A stretch of DNA of 64,000 bases from Deinococcus aquaticus (GCF_028622095.1 NZ_CP115165.1:1981501-2045500), one strand, 5' to 3'; shown: positions 1 to 11,396, counted from the stretch's first letter. Numbers and translations: made by a program. Notes: generated from the letters alone by a model not told the origin.

Positions 1-2
1 AG

Positions 3-173
3 GGCGCCATGGCTACCCAGGGCAACTACTACGTGTGCGTCGAGGCCGCCCGCGAGCACGGCCCGTACTCACTGATCCGCGAGAAAGTCACGGTGGGCGC
101 CGCCGCGTTCAGGAAGACACTGGGGACCAACAACGACATCGAGGCCTCCAGTGTCGCCTTCAGCAAGGCCTGA
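3..173 (+). CDS. DUF2271-like periplasmic protein, C-terminal end (partial)
   Basis: The gene runs off the left edge; only about the last 56 codons are present, ending at TGA 171-173. The visible protein (YYVCVEAAREHGPYSLIREK) resembles the C-terminal part of DUF2271 proteins, a family of predicted periplasmic proteins that often sits next to PepSY-type membrane proteins. The next gene is such a protein and its ATG lies 23 nt before this stop, in another frame, so the two are probably translationally coupled. The family assignment is an inference from a short tail. The function is unknown. Confidence 0.55.
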   Translation, partial: GAMATQGNYYVCVEAAREHGPYSLIREKVTVGAAAFRKTLGTNNDIEASSVAFSKA

Positions 174-810
174 GCCGGCGGCGGGCGAGGCGGCCGCGCG
201 GGTCCGGCCCGCGCCCCGCCCCCGCACCCTGAAAGCCCGCACGAACGTCTGGCTGCGTTGGGTGCACACGTACACCAGCATGATCAGCCTGCTGGTCGTG
301 CTGTTCTTCAGCCTGACCGGCATCACCCTGAACCACCCGGACTGGGTGTTCGGCACGAAAGAAACCACGAAAACGGTGACTGGCACCCTCCCGGCCGGCT
401 GGATCAGGAACGGCGAGGTCGACTGGCTGACCGTCGCCGAGGAACTCCGCGCGCAGCAGGGCCTCAAGGGCCGCGCCAGCGAACCCCGCGTGGACGGCCA
501 GGAAGCCAGCATCTCGTTCCTGTCCCCCGGTTATAGCGCCGACACCTTCATCGACACGCAGACCGGCGGGTACGAGACGACCATCCTGGCGCAGGGAGCC
601 GTGGCCGTCATGAACGACCTGCACAAGGGCCGCGATACCAGCTCCCTGTGGAAATGGGTGATCGACCTGAGCGCCGTCTTCCTGACCGTCATCTCGCTGA
701 CCGGCCTGGGCATCCTGCTGTACCTGAAAAAGACGCGCGTGCAGGCCCTGACCGTCATGGGCGCCGGCGCAGTCCTGACCGTCCTGCTGGCATGGCAGGC
801 CAGCCGGTAG
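151..810 (+). CDS. PepSY-associated transmembrane protein
   Basis: A 219-residue integral membrane protein. A basic cytoplasmic N-terminus (residues 1-40) is followed by TM1 (about 45-63, SMISLLVVLFFSLTGITL), an external loop of about 95 residues, TM2 (about 168-190) and a short TM3 near the C-terminus. The RWVHTYTSM...TGITLNHPDW pattern is typical of PepSY-associated TM proteins, which are often linked to iron or redox membrane functions. ATG 151 is chosen because no other start lies before TM1; it overlaps the upstream DUF2271 gene by 23 nt, suggesting an operon. The specific role is unknown. Confidence 0.75.
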   Translation: MSPSARPEPAAGEAAARVRPAPRPRTLKARTNVWLRWVHTYTSMISLLVVLFFSLTGITLNHPDWVFGTKETTKTVTGTLPAGWIRNGEVDWLTVAEELRAQQGLKGRASEPRVDGQEASISFLSPGYSADTFIDTQTGGYETTILAQGAVAVMNDLHKGRDTSSLWKWVIDLSAVFLTVISLTGLGILLYLKKTRVQALTVMGAGAVLTVLLAWQASR

Positions 811-893
811 GGTCCCGGCCAGTGGGGGCGGGCGGCGCACCGTGATCCAGGCGCGCCGTAATCCAGCTTCCCGTTCCGGCACGGCGCGGCGCG

Positions 894-899
894 TATCGT
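894..899 (+). promoter_or_regulatory. Leaderless -10 box TATCGT
   Basis: TATCGT ends 7 nt before ATG 907, the spacing expected when transcription starts at the start codon. No convincing -35 is visible. Confidence 0.6.
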
Positions 900-906
900 T
901 GCCCGC

Positions 907-1695
907 ATGACTGTTGCCACGAAGACCTACACCCCCGCCGAAGTCACCGCGTTCTACGACGCGCACCGCACCGTCCGCCAGTACCAGACCACGGCGGACG
1001 GCTCGCCGCTGCCCCTGCCCGCCGATCACCTGGAAGCCATCCTGCACGCCACGCAGCGCGCCCCGACCGACGCGACTGCGCAGCTGTATTCCCTGATTCG
1101 CATCACCCGCCCGGAGCTGCGCGCCCGCCTCGCGGAACTGACCACCAACGCGCATATCGCCACCGCCAGCGAGGCGTTCGTCGTGTGCGCCGACGTGCGT
1201 CGCGTGGAGCGCGTGCTGGAAGTCAGCGGCAAGCAGGCCGGGCAGTGGCCCGCCATCGCCGTTCACTTCGGCATCGGGGACGCCGTCATGGCCGGCACCA
1301 ACCTCCTGACCGCCGCCGAGATGCTCGGCTACCAGGGCTGCTGGATCGGCGGCGTCCTGAACGGCCTTCAGGGCATCATCGATGAACTGGGCCTCCCGCA
1401 GGGCGTGCTGCCCTTTGCCGCGCTGACCATCGGCACGCCCGCCGAGAACGCCCCCTACCGCCCCCGCGTACCGCGCCCGCTGGTCATTCACACCGACACG
1501 TACCACGACGGCAGCGACGAGGAGATCCGCGAGGCCGTGCAGGTCATGAACCCCATCGCAGCGCGCGGTGACCAGCCCGGCGACTGGGCCCGACTGCTGA
1601 CCATGTACTTCGGTCAGGGCGGCGGCATGGAAGCCCGCGAACCCGGCCTGGTCGCCGCGCTGAAACAGCAGGGCCTCTGGGCGGGCAACGAGTAA
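907..1695 (+). CDS. Nitroreductase family flavoprotein (NfsA/FRP-like)
   Basis: A 262-residue FMN-dependent NAD(P)H oxidoreductase of the nitroreductase fold. The N-terminal RTVRQY motif binds the FMN phosphate; AILHATQRAPTDATAQ follows, and a GYQGCWIGGVLN segment near residue 143 belongs to the flavin-binding core. The C-terminal extension after residue 190 is typical of the NfsA/FRP subgroup. Family members reduce nitro compounds, quinones or flavins in the cytoplasm; the substrate here cannot be predicted. It has its own leaderless promoter and appears monocistronic. Confidence 0.85.
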   Translation: MTVATKTYTPAEVTAFYDAHRTVRQYQTTADGSPLPLPADHLEAILHATQRAPTDATAQLYSLIRITRPELRARLAELTTNAHIATASEAFVVCADVRRVERVLEVSGKQAGQWPAIAVHFGIGDAVMAGTNLLTAAEMLGYQGCWIGGVLNGLQGIIDELGLPQGVLPFAALTIGTPAENAPYRPRVPRPLVIHTDTYHDGSDEEIREAVQVMNPIAARGDQPGDWARLLTMYFGQGGGMEAREPGLVAALKQQGLWAGNE

Positions 1696-1820
1696 AACCG
1701 CAGCACGAGAAAAGTCAGCAATCACCCCGCGCATCCGGGAATCCTGCCGGGCACGCACGCTGACCGGGCGTCCGCTCACCTGCCTGCCTCTGCACGGCCC
1801 CACCTGGGCACGGCGCTCCG

Positions 1821-1826
1821 TACAAT
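1821..1826 (+). promoter_or_regulatory. Leaderless -10 box TACAAT
   Basis: TACAAT ends 7 nt before GTG 1834. It overlaps an in-frame ATG at 1825, which therefore cannot be in the transcript; this argues that GTG 1834 is the true start. Confidence 0.7.
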
Positions 1827-1833
1827 GCGCAAC

Positions 1834-3048
1834 GTGAGCCAACCCAATCCTGATGCCCCCGGCGAGCCCGCTGCGGCGCCCGTGAAGTACGACCTGACCA
1901 CCCTGGCCGCCCGCGCGGGCGAGGAGGCCCGCCCGAACCGCGCGGCCGCGCTGGTGGAACCCATCTACCAGAGCACCGTGTACGCGTTCGCGGACCTGGA
2001 CGACCTGGACCGCGCCATGAGCGGCGAGGACCCTGCCAGCTTCTACTACCGCAACGGCACCCCGAACGCCGCGACCCTGGAACGCGCCCTGGCGACCCTG
2101 GAAGGCACCGGGGCCGCCCTGGTGGCCGCGAGCGGCATGGCGGCCATCAGCGCCGCGCTGCTGGGCGTGCTGAAGGCCGGGGATCACGTGATCACGGACG
2201 CCCGCGTGTACGGCGTGACGTACGCGCTGCTGGCCGAGGAGTTCCCTCGCCTGGGCATCGAGGTGTCGTTCGTGGACGCCTGCGACCTGAACGAGGTCGA
2301 GGACGCCTTCCGGCCGAACACCCGCGTCGTGCACGTGGAAAGCCTCACCAACCCGCTGCTGACCGTGCCGGATGTGCCCGCCCTGGCCCGCCTTGCTCAT
2401 GAACGCGGCGCGCTGCTGAGCGTGGACAACACCTTCGCCAGTCCCGCCGTGTTCCGCCCGGCCGAGCACGGCGCGGACCTCGTGACGCACTCGGTCAGCA
2501 AGTACCTCAGCGGGCACTCCTCGGCGTTCGGGGGTGTGCTGTGCGCCTCGCCGGAACTGGTGGCGCTGGCCCGCACGCGCCTGCTGCGCCTGGGCGGCAC
2601 CATCAGCGCCTTCGACGCCTGGATGACCATGCAGGGCCTCAAGACCCTGGGCCTGCGCATGCGCGCTCACAGCGGCAACGCGCAGGCGGTCGCGGACGTG
2701 CTGGTCAACCACCCGCGCGTGAAGGCCGTGTACCACCCGGGCCTCAGTGACCACCCGCAGTTCCACCTCGCCATGGACCTGTTCCCGCAGGGCTTCGGCG
2801 GGATGCTGAGTGCGGACATCGAGGATGCGCCGCGCTTCGTGAAGGCCCTGGCTGGCCGCATTCCGCTCGCGCCGTCCCTGGCGGACGTGATCACCACGCT
2901 GTCCTGGCCGTGGGGCACCTCGCACCGCCCGCTGCCGGAACCCGAACGCCGCCGCCTGGGTATCACGCCGAACCTGCTGCGCCTGAGCATCGGCATCGAG
3001 GACATCGGCGACCTGCTGGGCGACTTCGAAGCCGCGCTGGACGCGTAA
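1834..3048 (+). CDS. Trans-sulfuration PLP enzyme (cystathionine gamma-synthase/lyase type)
   Basis: A 404-residue Cys/Met-metabolism PLP enzyme. Visible motifs: [20 protein letters not shown] (phosphate-binding tyrosine region), [20 protein letters not shown] (aspartate pairing with the pyridine N) and [15 protein letters not shown], whose lysine forms the Schiff base. Family members act on homoserine esters, cystathionine or methionine; sequence alone does not decide between gamma-synthase, gamma-lyase and O-acetylhomoserine sulfhydrylase. Start GTG 1834 is chosen from the leaderless promoter. A short hairpin follows the stop. Confidence 0.85.
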   Translation: MSQPNPDAPGEPAAAPVKYDLTTLAARAGEEARPNRAAALVEPIYQSTVYAFADLDDLDRAMSGEDPASFYYRNGTPNAATLERALATLEGTGAALVAASGMAAISAALLGVLKAGDHVITDARVYGVTYALLAEEFPRLGIEVSFVDACDLNEVEDAFRPNTRVVHVESLTNPLLTVPDVPALARLAHERGALLSVDNTFASPAVFRPAEHGADLVTHSVSKYLSGHSSAFGGVLCASPELVALARTRLLRLGGTISAFDAWMTMQGLKTLGLRMRAHSGNAQAVADVLVNHPRVKAVYHPGLSDHPQFHLAMDLFPQGFGGMLSADIEDAPRFVKALAGRIPLAPSLADVITTLSWPWGTSHRPLPEPERRRLGITPNLLRLSIGIEDIGDLLGDFEAALDA

Positions 3049-3065
3049 AAGATCTGTGGTTCAGG

Positions 3066-3092
3066 GGGGTGTCCTCGGGTACGGAACACCCC
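3066..3092 (+). terminator. Weak hairpin terminator after the trans-sulfuration gene
   Basis: GGGGTGT pairs with ACACCCC around a 13-nt loop just after the stop at 3048. There is no strong T-run. Confidence 0.45.
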
Positions 3093-3146
3093 TAACGTTA
3101 CCTGCCTCACCGTGTTGGGTTCTCATGAAGGCGCACAGTGGGCCGC

Positions 3147-4151
<1,005 letters not shown>

Positions 4152-4163
4152 CCACAATGAAGG

Positions 4164-4192
4164 GGGGCCGGACACGCTGAGCGTCCGGCCCC
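4164..4192. terminator. Bidirectional terminator hairpin
   Basis: A perfect 10-bp stem (GGGGCCGGAC with GTCCGGCCCC) and 9-nt loop lie between convergent genes ending at 4151 (+) and 4209 (-). The downstream sequence on + is TCTCGTTG. Confidence 0.75.
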
Positions 4193-4208
4193 TCTCGTTG
4201 TGCTGCGT

Positions 4209-5210
4209 TTACGCCAGTGCGGCGATGACGGCGTTCGTGAATTCCTCGGTGCCGGCGGTGCCGCCGAGGTCACGGGTGCGGGGACCCTCGACCATGACCT
4301 TGTTCACGGCCGCGTCGATGCGGCGCGCCGTTTCATGGTCACCGATGTGGTCGAGCATCAGCACGGCGGCCAGCATGGTCGCGGTGGGGTTGCTGATGCC
4401 CTGCCCGGCAATGTCCGGCGCGCTGCCGTGCACCGATTCGAAGATGCCGAACTTGTCGCCCACGTTGCCGCTGGCAGCGATGCCGAGCCCGCCGACCAGT
4501 CCGGCCGCGAGGTCGCTCAGGATGTCGCCGAACATGTTGGTCATGACCATCACGTCGAACTGCTGGGGGTTACGGACCAGCTGCATGGCGGCGTTGTCGA
4601 CGATCATGGTGCTGGTGTTCAGGCCGTCCACGGTGGCGGCATGGTCGAGAATGGTGTTCAGGAACAGGCCCTGCGTGACGGGCAGCACGTTCGCCTTGTG
4701 CACGACCGTCAGGCGCTTGTCGCGCTTCATGGCGAGGTCGGCGGCAAACTTGCCGATGCGCTCGCTGGCGTCCTTGGTGATGACCGTGTCGGCGATGGCG
4801 GTGTCGCCGTAGCGGCGTTCCTGTTCCACGTACAGACCCTGGGTGTTCTCACGGACGATCACGAGGTCGACGTTCTCGTACGCGCCGGGGACCGGGCGGG
4901 TCTTGGTGGGGCGCACGTTGGCGTACAGGCCGTACTTCTGGCGCAGGTGACGGATCGCGCCGGAGAACCCGGCGGGTTTCTGGCCGGTGGGGCTGGTGGC
5001 CGCGCCGAACAGGGTGGCGTGCGTGTTCTCCACGGCGTCGTAGGTGGCCTGCGGGGTGCTGGTGCCGTGGTCGAGGAAGTACTCGTACCCGGCCTCGGCG
5101 TGCACATACTCGGCGCTGAAGCCGGCGGCGTCCAGCACGCGGCGGGTCGCGGGAATGACTTCGTGGCCGATGCCGTCGCCTTCAATTAAACAGATGCGGT
5201 AAGTCGCCAT
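4209..5210 (-). CDS. Homoisocitrate dehydrogenase (alpha-aminoadipate lysine pathway)
   Basis: A 333-residue beta-decarboxylating dehydrogenase. The start [16 protein letters not shown], then [62 protein letters not shown] and [15 protein letters not shown] follow the Thermus homoisocitrate dehydrogenase almost block for block. It should convert homoisocitrate to 2-oxoadipate using NAD+ in lysine biosynthesis through alpha-aminoadipate. The residue pattern after GAIR fits homoisocitrate rather than isopropylmalate, but leucine-pathway promiscuity is possible. ATG 5210 is chosen; GTG 5219 directly abuts the -10 box. No other lysine gene is adjacent. Confidence 0.85.
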   Translation of the reverse strand: MATYRICLIEGDGIGHEVIPATRRVLDAAGFSAEYVHAEAGYEYFLDHGTSTPQATYDAVENTHATLFGAATSPTGQKPAGFSGAIRHLRQKYGLYANVRPTKTRPVPGAYENVDLVIVRENTQGLYVEQERRYGDTAIADTVITKDASERIGKFAADLAMKRDKRLTVVHKANVLPVTQGLFLNTILDHAATVDGLNTSTMIVDNAAMQLVRNPQQFDVMVMTNMFGDILSDLAAGLVGGLGIAASGNVGDKFGIFESVHGSAPDIAGQGISNPTATMLAAVLMLDHIGDHETARRIDAAVNKVMVEGPRTRDLGGTAGTEEFTNAVIAALA

Positions 5211-5219
5211 AACCTGCAC

Positions 5220-5225
5220 AGTCTA
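5220..5225 (-). promoter_or_regulatory. -10 box TAGACT for homoisocitrate dehydrogenase
   Basis: TAGACT ends 9 nt before ATG 5210, giving a leader of at most a few nucleotides. Confidence 0.55.
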
Positions 5226-5307
5226 ATGCACCTTTGTATTCCTCTTCACCCTTGCGGGGGTCGTGGCAAGTCACCCGCCGCGTGACGCACCCCCCGCTGG
5301 AAGCGTT

Positions 5308-6303
5308 TCAACCGGCTGGGCGCGGAGATTCCGGGGAGGCCATGATCTGCCCGGCCAGCCCGTGGGCCAGCAGTGGCCCCAGCAGGAAGCCCTTGCTGCT
5401 CAGGCCGCTCAGCCGCCACGAACCGTCGGGTTGCAGTCCGGCGCGCAGGTCCGACAGGCGCGACCCGGTCCAGCGGCCCGTGACCTGCGCGCCCCGCAGC
5501 CCGGTCAGTGCCGCGCCCTTGCCGAGCAGCCACCCCAGCGAGCCCAGCGGCAGGCCTTCCGGCATCCAGGCCGGGGCGGGCGTCTCGAAGGTCGCCCCCA
5601 GCACCCCGCCCGCCGCTGCCGGGGCGAGGTACGCGCCGAAACTGACGGGCACGCCGGTCACGGCGCGGTCCAGGGTCAGCAGGGTGCCCATGCGGTGCGT
5701 GCCCGCCTCGCCCCGCCACGTGCTGCCCACCGAACCGCCGCAGAAGACCACGGCGTCGGCATGCAGGGTCTCGGCTGGCAGGGTATCGCCGCCCGCCAGC
5801 GTGACGGTGCGCGCCGTCCAGTCCTGCGCCCGCCCCCGCACGACCCGCGCGCCCGACGCGCCCAGCAGCGCGTCCGCCAGCGCCCCGCCGTCCAGCCAGC
5901 CGCCCTGCGGCAGGTGCAGCGCGTGCGCCCAGCCGGGTGCCAGGGGTGCGGGCGCGTCGGCCAGGGTCAGCCACTCGTGGCGCAGCGCGGCCGGCAGGTT
6001 CCGCTCGAAGCGCGCCCGCGCCCGGTCGTCCGGGATGGGCCGCAGCACGCCCGTCTGCCCGTGCGGCACGGTCCAGCCCGCCGCGCCCAGGTCGCGCAGC
6101 AGCGCCCAGGTGAAGGCCATGCCCTCCAGCGCCCGCGCGTCCACGCCGCCCGACTGCCCGCGCACCGGGTTCACCAGCGCACTCGGCACCCGGCTGGCCG
6201 CGTGCTGCGCGGCGTCCACGACCGTCACGCGTGCGCCCGCGCGGGCCAGGAAGTACGCCACCGACGCCCCCGCGATTCCCGCCCCGATCACGATGACGTG
6301 CAT
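5308..6303 (-). CDS. mnmC: MnmC-type FAD-dependent oxidase (stand-alone)
   Basis: A 331-residue FAD-dependent amine oxidase. It begins with the dinucleotide-binding motif [20 protein letters not shown] and contains [16 protein letters not shown], as in the C-terminal oxidase half of E. coli MnmC, which removes the carboxymethyl group from cmnm5(s2)U34 in tRNA. Its ATG overlaps the TGA of the upstream methyltransferase gene by one base (TGATG), so the two halves are made as separate, coupled proteins. MnmE, acting earlier in this modification pathway, is encoded at 30548-31873. Confidence 0.8.
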   Translation of the reverse strand: MHVIVIGAGIAGASVAYFLARAGARVTVVDAAQHAASRVPSALVNPVRGQSGGVDARALEGMAFTWALLRDLGAAGWTVPHGQTGVLRPIPDDRARARFERNLPAALRHEWLTLADAPAPLAPGWAHALHLPQGGWLDGGALADALLGASGARVVRGRAQDWTARTVTLAGGDTLPAETLHADAVVFCGGSVGSTWRGEAGTHRMGTLLTLDRAVTGVPVSFGAYLAPAAAGGVLGATFETPAPAWMPEGLPLGSLGWLLGKGAALTGLRGAQVTGRWTGSRLSDLRAGLQPDGSWRLSGLSSKGFLLGPLLAHGLAGQIMASPESPRPAG

Positions 6304-7031
6304 CAGCCCTCCCGCACGGCGCGCAGGCACTCGCGTTTGCCGGGCGCACCGGGGCGGCGTTCCACGCGCAGCCCGGCCGCCTCCAGCGCGCGGCGCACGT
6401 GCCCGGCGGCGCTGTAGGTGCCCAGCACCCCGCCCGGCGCGAGCGTGCGCGCCACCCGCGCCACGAACTCCGGCGTCCAGACCTCCGGGTTGCGGGACGG
6501 CGAGAACCCGTCCAGGTACAGCGCGCTGGCCCAGGCATCCGGCAGCGGGGCGGTCAGCACGTCCGCGAAGCTGACGGTCACACTCACGCCACCCGCCTGC
6601 ACCTGTAGTTCCTGCGGTAGGTCCTGCGGGCTCAGTCCCGCCTCCGGCCACGCCGAGAGCAGCGCCTCCCAGACCGGGTGCGCCGCGCCCTGCCCGTCGT
6701 TTCCCACCTCGCGCAGCAGGGCGCGGGGGGCCGGGTCGAACTCGAAGGCGTGGTAAGCCAGCGCTGCGCCGCGCGCCGCCGCGTCCGCCACGGTCGCGCG
6801 GAAGTTCACGCCCAGCCCGAACCCCACCTCCAGCACGCGCGGGGCCGGGTGGGCGTGCGTGCCCGTGCCCTCCACGAACACATGCCGCGCCTGCGCCGCC
6901 GCGCCGTGCCGCGACCCGTACGCCTCACCAAAACGGGCGTTGTGTGCCGTGCGCGACCCGTCCGGCGTGAGCAGAATCCCGCCGGGCGCGGCGTCAGGCA
7001 GGGTGGGCAGGGGAGAGGCGTCGTCCGGCAT
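6303..7031 (-). CDS. mnmD: MnmD-type tRNA wobble-uridine methyltransferase (stand-alone)
   Basis: A 242-residue SAM-dependent methyltransferase. It has [20 protein letters not shown] at the N-terminus and [17 protein letters not shown] (SAM-binding glycine loop) near residue 65, then [19 protein letters not shown], the hallmark of the MnmC methyltransferase half. It should methylate nm5(s2)U34 to mnm5(s2)U34. It is first in a two-gene unit with the oxidase. ATG 7031 is preferred; GTG 7034 is too close to the -10. Confidence 0.85.
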   Translation of the reverse strand: MPDDASPLPTLPDAAPGGILLTPDGSRTAHNARFGEAYGSRHGAAAQARHVFVEGTGTHAHPAPRVLEVGFGLGVNFRATVADAAARGAALAYHAFEFDPAPRALLREVGNDGQGAAHPVWEALLSAWPEAGLSPQDLPQELQVQAGGVSVTVSFADVLTAPLPDAWASALYLDGFSPSRNPEVWTPEFVARVARTLAPGGVLGTYSAAGHVRRALEAAGLRVERRPGAPGKRECLRAVREG

Positions 7032-7039
7032 CACCCCCC

Positions 7040-7045
7040 ACGATA
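7040..7045 (-). promoter_or_regulatory. Leaderless -10 box TATCGT for mnmD-mnmC
   Basis: TATCGT ends 8 nt before ATG 7031 on the minus strand. Confidence 0.55.
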
Positions 7046-7198
7046 CGGGAGGGCCAGCGCTGCGGCACAGGGACAGGCGGCCGGTCCATGAGGGTGGGGG
7101 CGCGGGGTGTACACTCGGCAGTACCCAGCTTTCACGTTCACGGTTGCCGGTGTGCGTTCGCCCGCCTCCCAGTCCCCCACAAAGGATCGGTGGTTCGT

Positions 7199-9211
7199 GT
7201 GCCCGTTCGGATCGTCAGTCTCGCCGCCCACAGCGGCGCCGGTAAAACCACGCTCTCAGAGGCCCTGTTGCTGCGCAGCGGGGCCATTTCACGTGCCGGA
7301 CGCGTCGAGGACGGCACCGCCCGCAGCGACCACACCGACATCGAGAAAGCCCACGGGTTCAGCGTCACGACCGGCGTGCTGCGCCTCACCCACTGCGGCA
7401 CGGACATCACGCTGCTCGACACGCCCGGTTACGCGGACTTCGTGCGCGAGATCCGGGGCGGCATCCGCGCCGCCGACACCGCCGTGATCCTCGTGAGTGC
7501 CGTCAGCGGCGTTGAGGTCGGCACCGAACGCGTCTGGGCGACCGCCGACCGCTTCGGCATGCCGCGCCTGATCGCCGTGAACCAGATGGACCGCGAGCGC
7601 GCCGACTACCACGCCGTCCTCGCCGACCTGCGCGCCAGCCTGAGCGGCCCGGTCGCCCCGGCGTTCCTGCCGCTCGGCGAGGGCGCCGACTTCCGGGGTG
7701 TAATCGACGTCCTGACCGGCGAGGTCAGCCCCCCCCAGGACCTGCCGCCCAGCGACCGCGCCGCCCTGGGGAGCGCGCAGGCCGCCCTGACCGACGCCAT
7801 CGTCGAAACCGACGACGACCTCATGAACCGCTTCCTGGACGGCAGTCCCATCAGCACCGACGAACTGCACGCCGCCTTCACGCGCGCCGTGCACGCCGGC
7901 ACCCTGTACCCCGTCATTCCGGTCAGTGCGCACAGCGGCGTGGGCGTGGACGCCCTGCTGGACCTGATGGTCACGGGCCTGCGCAGCGCCCGCGAACGCG
8001 GCCCGGTCAGTGGCGTGGACGGCCAGACCCGAGACCCCACCCCGGACGCCCCCTTCAGCGCCCGCGTGTGGCGCGTCAGCCTCGACCCCTTCGTGGGCAA
8101 ACAGGCGTTCATCCGCGTCTGGAGCGGCACGCTGCGCCCCGGCGACACCATCCGCAACACCACCCAGGGCGGCGACCTGCGCGCCGCGCACCTGTACCTC
8201 CCCAACGGCCGCGACCTGACTGAGGTGGGCGAACTGCCCGCCGGGAGCATCGGCGTCCTGACCAAACTCCCGGACCTGCACGCCGGAGACACCCTCGCCG
8301 ACCCCACCGACCCCATCCTGTACGACCCGCTGTGGCTGCCCGACCCCGCGCACACTGTCGCCATCCACCCCGCAGGCCGCGCCGACGAGGACCGCCTGGG
8401 CCCCGCCCTGACCCGCCTGACCGACGAGGACCCCACCCTGCACTACGCCCGCGACCCCCAGACCGGCGAGGGCCTGCTGTCCGGCATGGGCGACCTGCAC
8501 CTGGGCATCGCCACCGAACGCCTCGCCGCGCTGGGCGTGAACGTCACCGCCACCACCCCCCGCGTCCCGTACCGCGAAACCATCCACGCGCCCGCCCAGG
8601 CGCAGGGCAAACATAAAAAACAGAGCGGCGGGCACGGCCAGTACGGCGACTGCCACCTCCGCATCGAACCCGGCGACGGCTTCAGCTTCCGCTCGGCCGT
8701 GGTGGGCGGCGCCATCCCCGGCAAGTACCTGCCCAGCATCGAAAAAGGCGTGCAGGACGCCATGCAACGCGGCCCGCTCGCCGGGTACCCCCTCCAGGAC
8801 CTGCACGTCACCGTCCTCGACGGCAGTTACCACGACGTGGACAGCAGCGACCTCGCCTTCCGCGCCGCCGGAGCCCTCGCCCTGCGCGGCGCCCTGGAAC
8901 ACGCCCGCCCAGGCCTGCTCGAACCCACCCGCCACCTGAAAGTCCGCGCGCCCGCCCGCTTCACCGGCGACCTCCTCGGCGACCTCCAGACCCGCCGCGC
9001 CCGCGTGCAGGGCATCGACACCACCGGCACCGTCACCACCATCACCGCCCTCGTCCCACAGGCCGAACTGCACGACTACAGCGCCGCCCTGCGCTCCCTG
9101 ACCGGCGACCGCGCCGCCTTCAGCGTGACCGCCGGCCCCTACCAGCCCGTCCCGGACCACCTGACCAGAAAGATCATCGACGCCCGGCAGGAAGAACTGA
9201 CGCAGGCGTAG
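7199..9211 (+). CDS. EF-G-2-like translational GTPase
   Basis: A GTPase of about 670 residues with EF-G architecture, closest in feel to Thermus EF-G-2. G1 is [10 protein letters not shown]3 is DTPGYADF, and the G4 position is NQMD instead of NKMD. The switch I region lacks the usual ERGITI. Domain IV has [13 protein letters not shown]. The Thermus paralogue binds ribosomes but behaves differently from canonical EF-G; the cellular role is uncertain. The start is uncertain: GTG 7199 (aligned with the Thermus start) or GTG 7190, with AAAGGA at 7181-7186. A TACACT -10 at 7110-7115 implies a leader of about 75 nt. Confidence 0.8.
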   Translation: MPVRIVSLAAHSGAGKTTLSEALLLRSGAISRAGRVEDGTARSDHTDIEKAHGFSVTTGVLRLTHCGTDITLLDTPGYADFVREIRGGIRAADTAVILVSAVSGVEVGTERVWATADRFGMPRLIAVNQMDRERADYHAVLADLRASLSGPVAPAFLPLGEGADFRGVIDVLTGEVSPPQDLPPSDRAALGSAQAALTDAIVETDDDLMNRFLDGSPISTDELHAAFTRAVHAGTLYPVIPVSAHSGVGVDALLDLMVTGLRSARERGPVSGVDGQTRDPTPDAPFSARVWRVSLDPFVGKQAFIRVWSGTLRPGDTIRNTTQGGDLRAAHLYLPNGRDLTEVGELPAGSIGVLTKLPDLHAGDTLADPTDPILYDPLWLPDPAHTVAIHPAGRADEDRLGPALTRLTDEDPTLHYARDPQTGEGLLSGMGDLHLGIATERLAALGVNVTATTPRVPYRETIHAPAQAQGKHKKQSGGHGQYGDCHLRIEPGDGFSFRSAVVGGAIPGKYLPSIEKGVQDAMQRGPLAGYPLQDLHVTVLDGSYHDVDSSDLAFRAAGALALRGALEHARPGLLEPTRHLKVRAPARFTGDLLGDLQTRRARVQGIDTTGTVTTITALVPQAELHDYSAALRSLTGDRAAFSVTAGPYQPVPDHLTRKIIDARQEELTQA

Positions 9212-9264
9212 GCGGGACGGTCAGCTCCGCGCCGCTGCTGGTGCCGCCAGCACAGCCCAGGGCG

Positions 9265-9270
9265 TAGCAT
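9265..9270 (+). promoter_or_regulatory. Leaderless -10 box TAGCAT
   Basis: TAGCAT ends 7 nt before ATG 9278. Confidence 0.65.
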
Positions 9271-9277
9271 CCGGGTC

Positions 9278-10297
9278 ATGACATTGCCTGCGCCTGTGAT
9301 TGCCGATCTGCGTTCTGATACCGTCACGACCCCCACGCCCGCCATGCGCGAGGCGATGGCGCAGGCGCGGGTGGGGGACGACGTGTACGGCGAGGACCCC
9401 ACCGTGAACGAGTTGCAGGTCGAGGTGGCCCGCCTGACCGGCCATGAGGCGGGGTTGTTCATGCCGTCGGGCACGATGACGAATCAGGTGGCGATTGCGC
9501 TGCACACGAGGCGGGGTGAGGAGGTCATCTGCGCGGAGGGGTCGCACATCTACGAGTGGGAGCTGGGCATGATGGCGGCGTTCAGTGGTGTGGTGCCGCG
9601 TTTCGTGCCGGCGCCGCTGGGCGTGCCGGCCCCGGAGGACGTGCGCTCGGCGGTGCGGCGCAGCGTTCACCAGTCCCCGAGCGGGCTGATCAGTCTGGAG
9701 AACACGCACAACAAGGCAGGCGGGACCGTGATTCCGCTGGCGGTGCTGGACGGCATCCGGGAGGTGGCGACGGGGGAAGGCCTGCCGCTGCACCTGGACG
9801 GCGCGCGCGTGCTGAACGCGGCGGTGGCGCTGGGCGTGCCTCTGAGTGACATCACGGCCCGCTTCGACACGGTCAGCGTGTGCCTCAGCAAGGGCCTGGG
9901 TGCCCCGGTGGGCAGCGTGCTGGTCGGCAGCGCCGCCCACATGCGGCAGGCGCACCGGTACCGGAAGATGATGGGCGGCGGCATGCGGCAGGCGGGGGTG
10001 CTGGCGGCGGCGGCGCTGGTGGCCCTGCGGGAAGGTCCGGCCCGGCTGGCGGAGGATCACCGCCGCACCCGCCTGCTGGCCGAGGCGCTCGTGAACGCGG
10101 GCTTCGACGTGAACATGGCCGCCGTGCAGACGAACATCATCTATGCCACCGTGCCGGACGCCGCCGCGCACGCCGACCGCTGGGCGCAGCAGGGCGTGCT
10201 GTGTAACGCTCTGGGGCCGGACAGTGTGCGGTTCGTGCTGCACCACCAGATTGACGATGAGGCGCTGGCCGGAGCGATCCGCGTCCTGACGGCGTAG
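9278..10297 (+). CDS. ltaE: Low-specificity L-threonine aldolase
   Basis: A 339-residue fold-type I PLP enzyme. The N-terminal [18 protein letters not shown] and [16 protein letters not shown] are diagnostic of threonine aldolases. [16 protein letters not shown] provides the pyridine-binding aspartate and [14 protein letters not shown] the Schiff-base lysine. It cleaves L-threonine or allo-threonine to glycine and acetaldehyde in the cytoplasm. It has its own leaderless promoter; codon use after the start is like that of its neighbours. Confidence 0.9.
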   Translation: MTLPAPVIADLRSDTVTTPTPAMREAMAQARVGDDVYGEDPTVNELQVEVARLTGHEAGLFMPSGTMTNQVAIALHTRRGEEVICAEGSHIYEWELGMMAAFSGVVPRFVPAPLGVPAPEDVRSAVRRSVHQSPSGLISLENTHNKAGGTVIPLAVLDGIREVATGEGLPLHLDGARVLNAAVALGVPLSDITARFDTVSVCLSKGLGAPVGSVLVGSAAHMRQAHRYRKMMGGGMRQAGVLAAAALVALREGPARLAEDHRRTRLLAEALVNAGFDVNMAAVQTNIIYATVPDAAAHADRWAQQGVLCNALGPDSVRFVLHHQIDDEALAGAIRVLTA

Positions 10298-10414
10298 GGG
10301 AGGCGGTGCGCGGGAGGCGGGGCGCAGTGAAGGCCTGACGCGGGGGCGCGGACACGCTGTTCCCGCTTCCCGCTCCTCAACTTTCCGTTGACGCGCCGTG
10401 CGGGGTGGGCGCGG

Positions 10415-10420
10415 TAGGCT
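10415..10420 (+). promoter_or_regulatory. Leaderless -10 box TAGGCT
   Basis: TAGGCT ends 7 nt before ATG 10428 and excludes the earlier in-frame ATG at 10398. Confidence 0.65.
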
Positions 10421-10427
10421 CGGGGGC

Positions 10428-11396
10428 ATGACCGTTCCGGATTCCGTGCCTGCGACCACCCACCCGCCTGATGTACCCGCGCCGCGTGGGGTGCGGGCCG
10501 TGGATGGTAACCGGGCGGCGCTGGCGCTGCTGATCATTCAGAACGTAGTGTCGGCGGTGCTGCTGTCGCTGAAGGTGCCGCTGGGTGCGTCGTTGCTGGG
10601 GGCGTTCGTGGTGGTGGTGCTGGTGGGCCTGACCGTCTTCCGGGGGCCGATGGACGCGCTGTTCCGGGATGTGCGCTGGCGTACGCCGCCCGCGTGGGGG
10701 GTGGCGGTGGCGGCGTTCGTGCTGGCGTTCCTGGCGTCACGGGCGTTCGTGCTGGCGTTCGTGACGCTGTTCCCGGAGACGGCGGACAGCACCCCGCAGT
10801 TCCTGAGTACCGGCGTGGACCTGTGGGTGCTGCTGCTGGCGGCGGGCGTGCTGGTCCCGGTGGCCGAGGAGGTCGCGTTCCGGGGCCTGATGATGCGCGG
10901 GCACGAGCGCGCGGTGGGGTTCGGGGTGGCGGCGGTCACGTCGTCGCTGGCGTTCTCGCTGGCGCACGGCGCGCCGGTCAGTGTGGTCGGCATCCTGCCG
11001 CTGGCGTACGTGCTGGCGCGGGTGACGCAGCACACGGGCAGCGTGTGGAACGCCGTGATCATTCACGTGCTGAACAACACCATCGCGCTGAGCCTGGGTG
11101 CGTTCCTCGCCGGGCGACTCCCGACCGACCCGGCGCAGGCGACCGAGATGCTGTCGAACCCGGCCCTGAAGTTCCCGCTGGCGATCGGCGCGGCCCTGTT
11201 CGGGACGGTGGTGCTGGTCGTGCTGCACCTGTGGTTGACGCCGAAACCCGACCCGCAGGCCGGGTCCGCGCCGGGCCCGTGGCTCAGCGGGGCGTACGTG
11301 GCGGTGCTGCTGTTCGGCCTGACCGCGCTGCTGCTGACGTTCCCGCCCGTCGCCGAGTGGCTGGGTACGGTCCGCGCCGCCCTTCAGGCCCGCTGA
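10428..11396 (+). CDS. CPBP-family intramembrane metalloprotease
   Basis: A 322-residue polytopic membrane protein of about eight hydrophobic segments. It carries the three CPBP (CAAX/Abi) motifs: [12 protein letters not shown] near residue 144, FSLAHG near 180 and HVLNN near 215; the glutamates and histidines form the intramembrane active site. In bacteria these proteases serve varied roles such as bacteriocin immunity or anti-sigma processing, so the substrate cannot be named. ATG 10428 follows from the leaderless -10 box. Confidence 0.8.
   Translation: MTVPDSVPATTHPPDVPAPRGVRAVDGNRAALALLIIQNVVSAVLLSLKVPLGASLLGAFVVVVLVGLTVFRGPMDALFRDVRWRTPPAWGVAVAAFVLAFLASRAFVLAFVTLFPETADSTPQFLSTGVDLWVLLLAAGVLVPVAEEVAFRGLMMRGHERAVGFGVAAVTSSLAFSLAHGAPVSVVGILPLAYVLARVTQHTGSVWNAVIIHVLNNTIALSLGAFLAGRLPTDPAQATEMLSNPALKFPLAIGAALFGTVVLVVLHLWLTPKPDPQAGSAPGPWLSGAYVAVLLFGLTALLLTFPPVAEWLGTVRAALQAR

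Noticed and set aside
160..2925. A 921-codon open frame on the minus strand opposite nitroreductase and the trans-sulfuration gene
   Set aside because: It is antisense to two clear enzymes; high GC removes stops from the shadow frame, and the translation is low-complexity without motifs.
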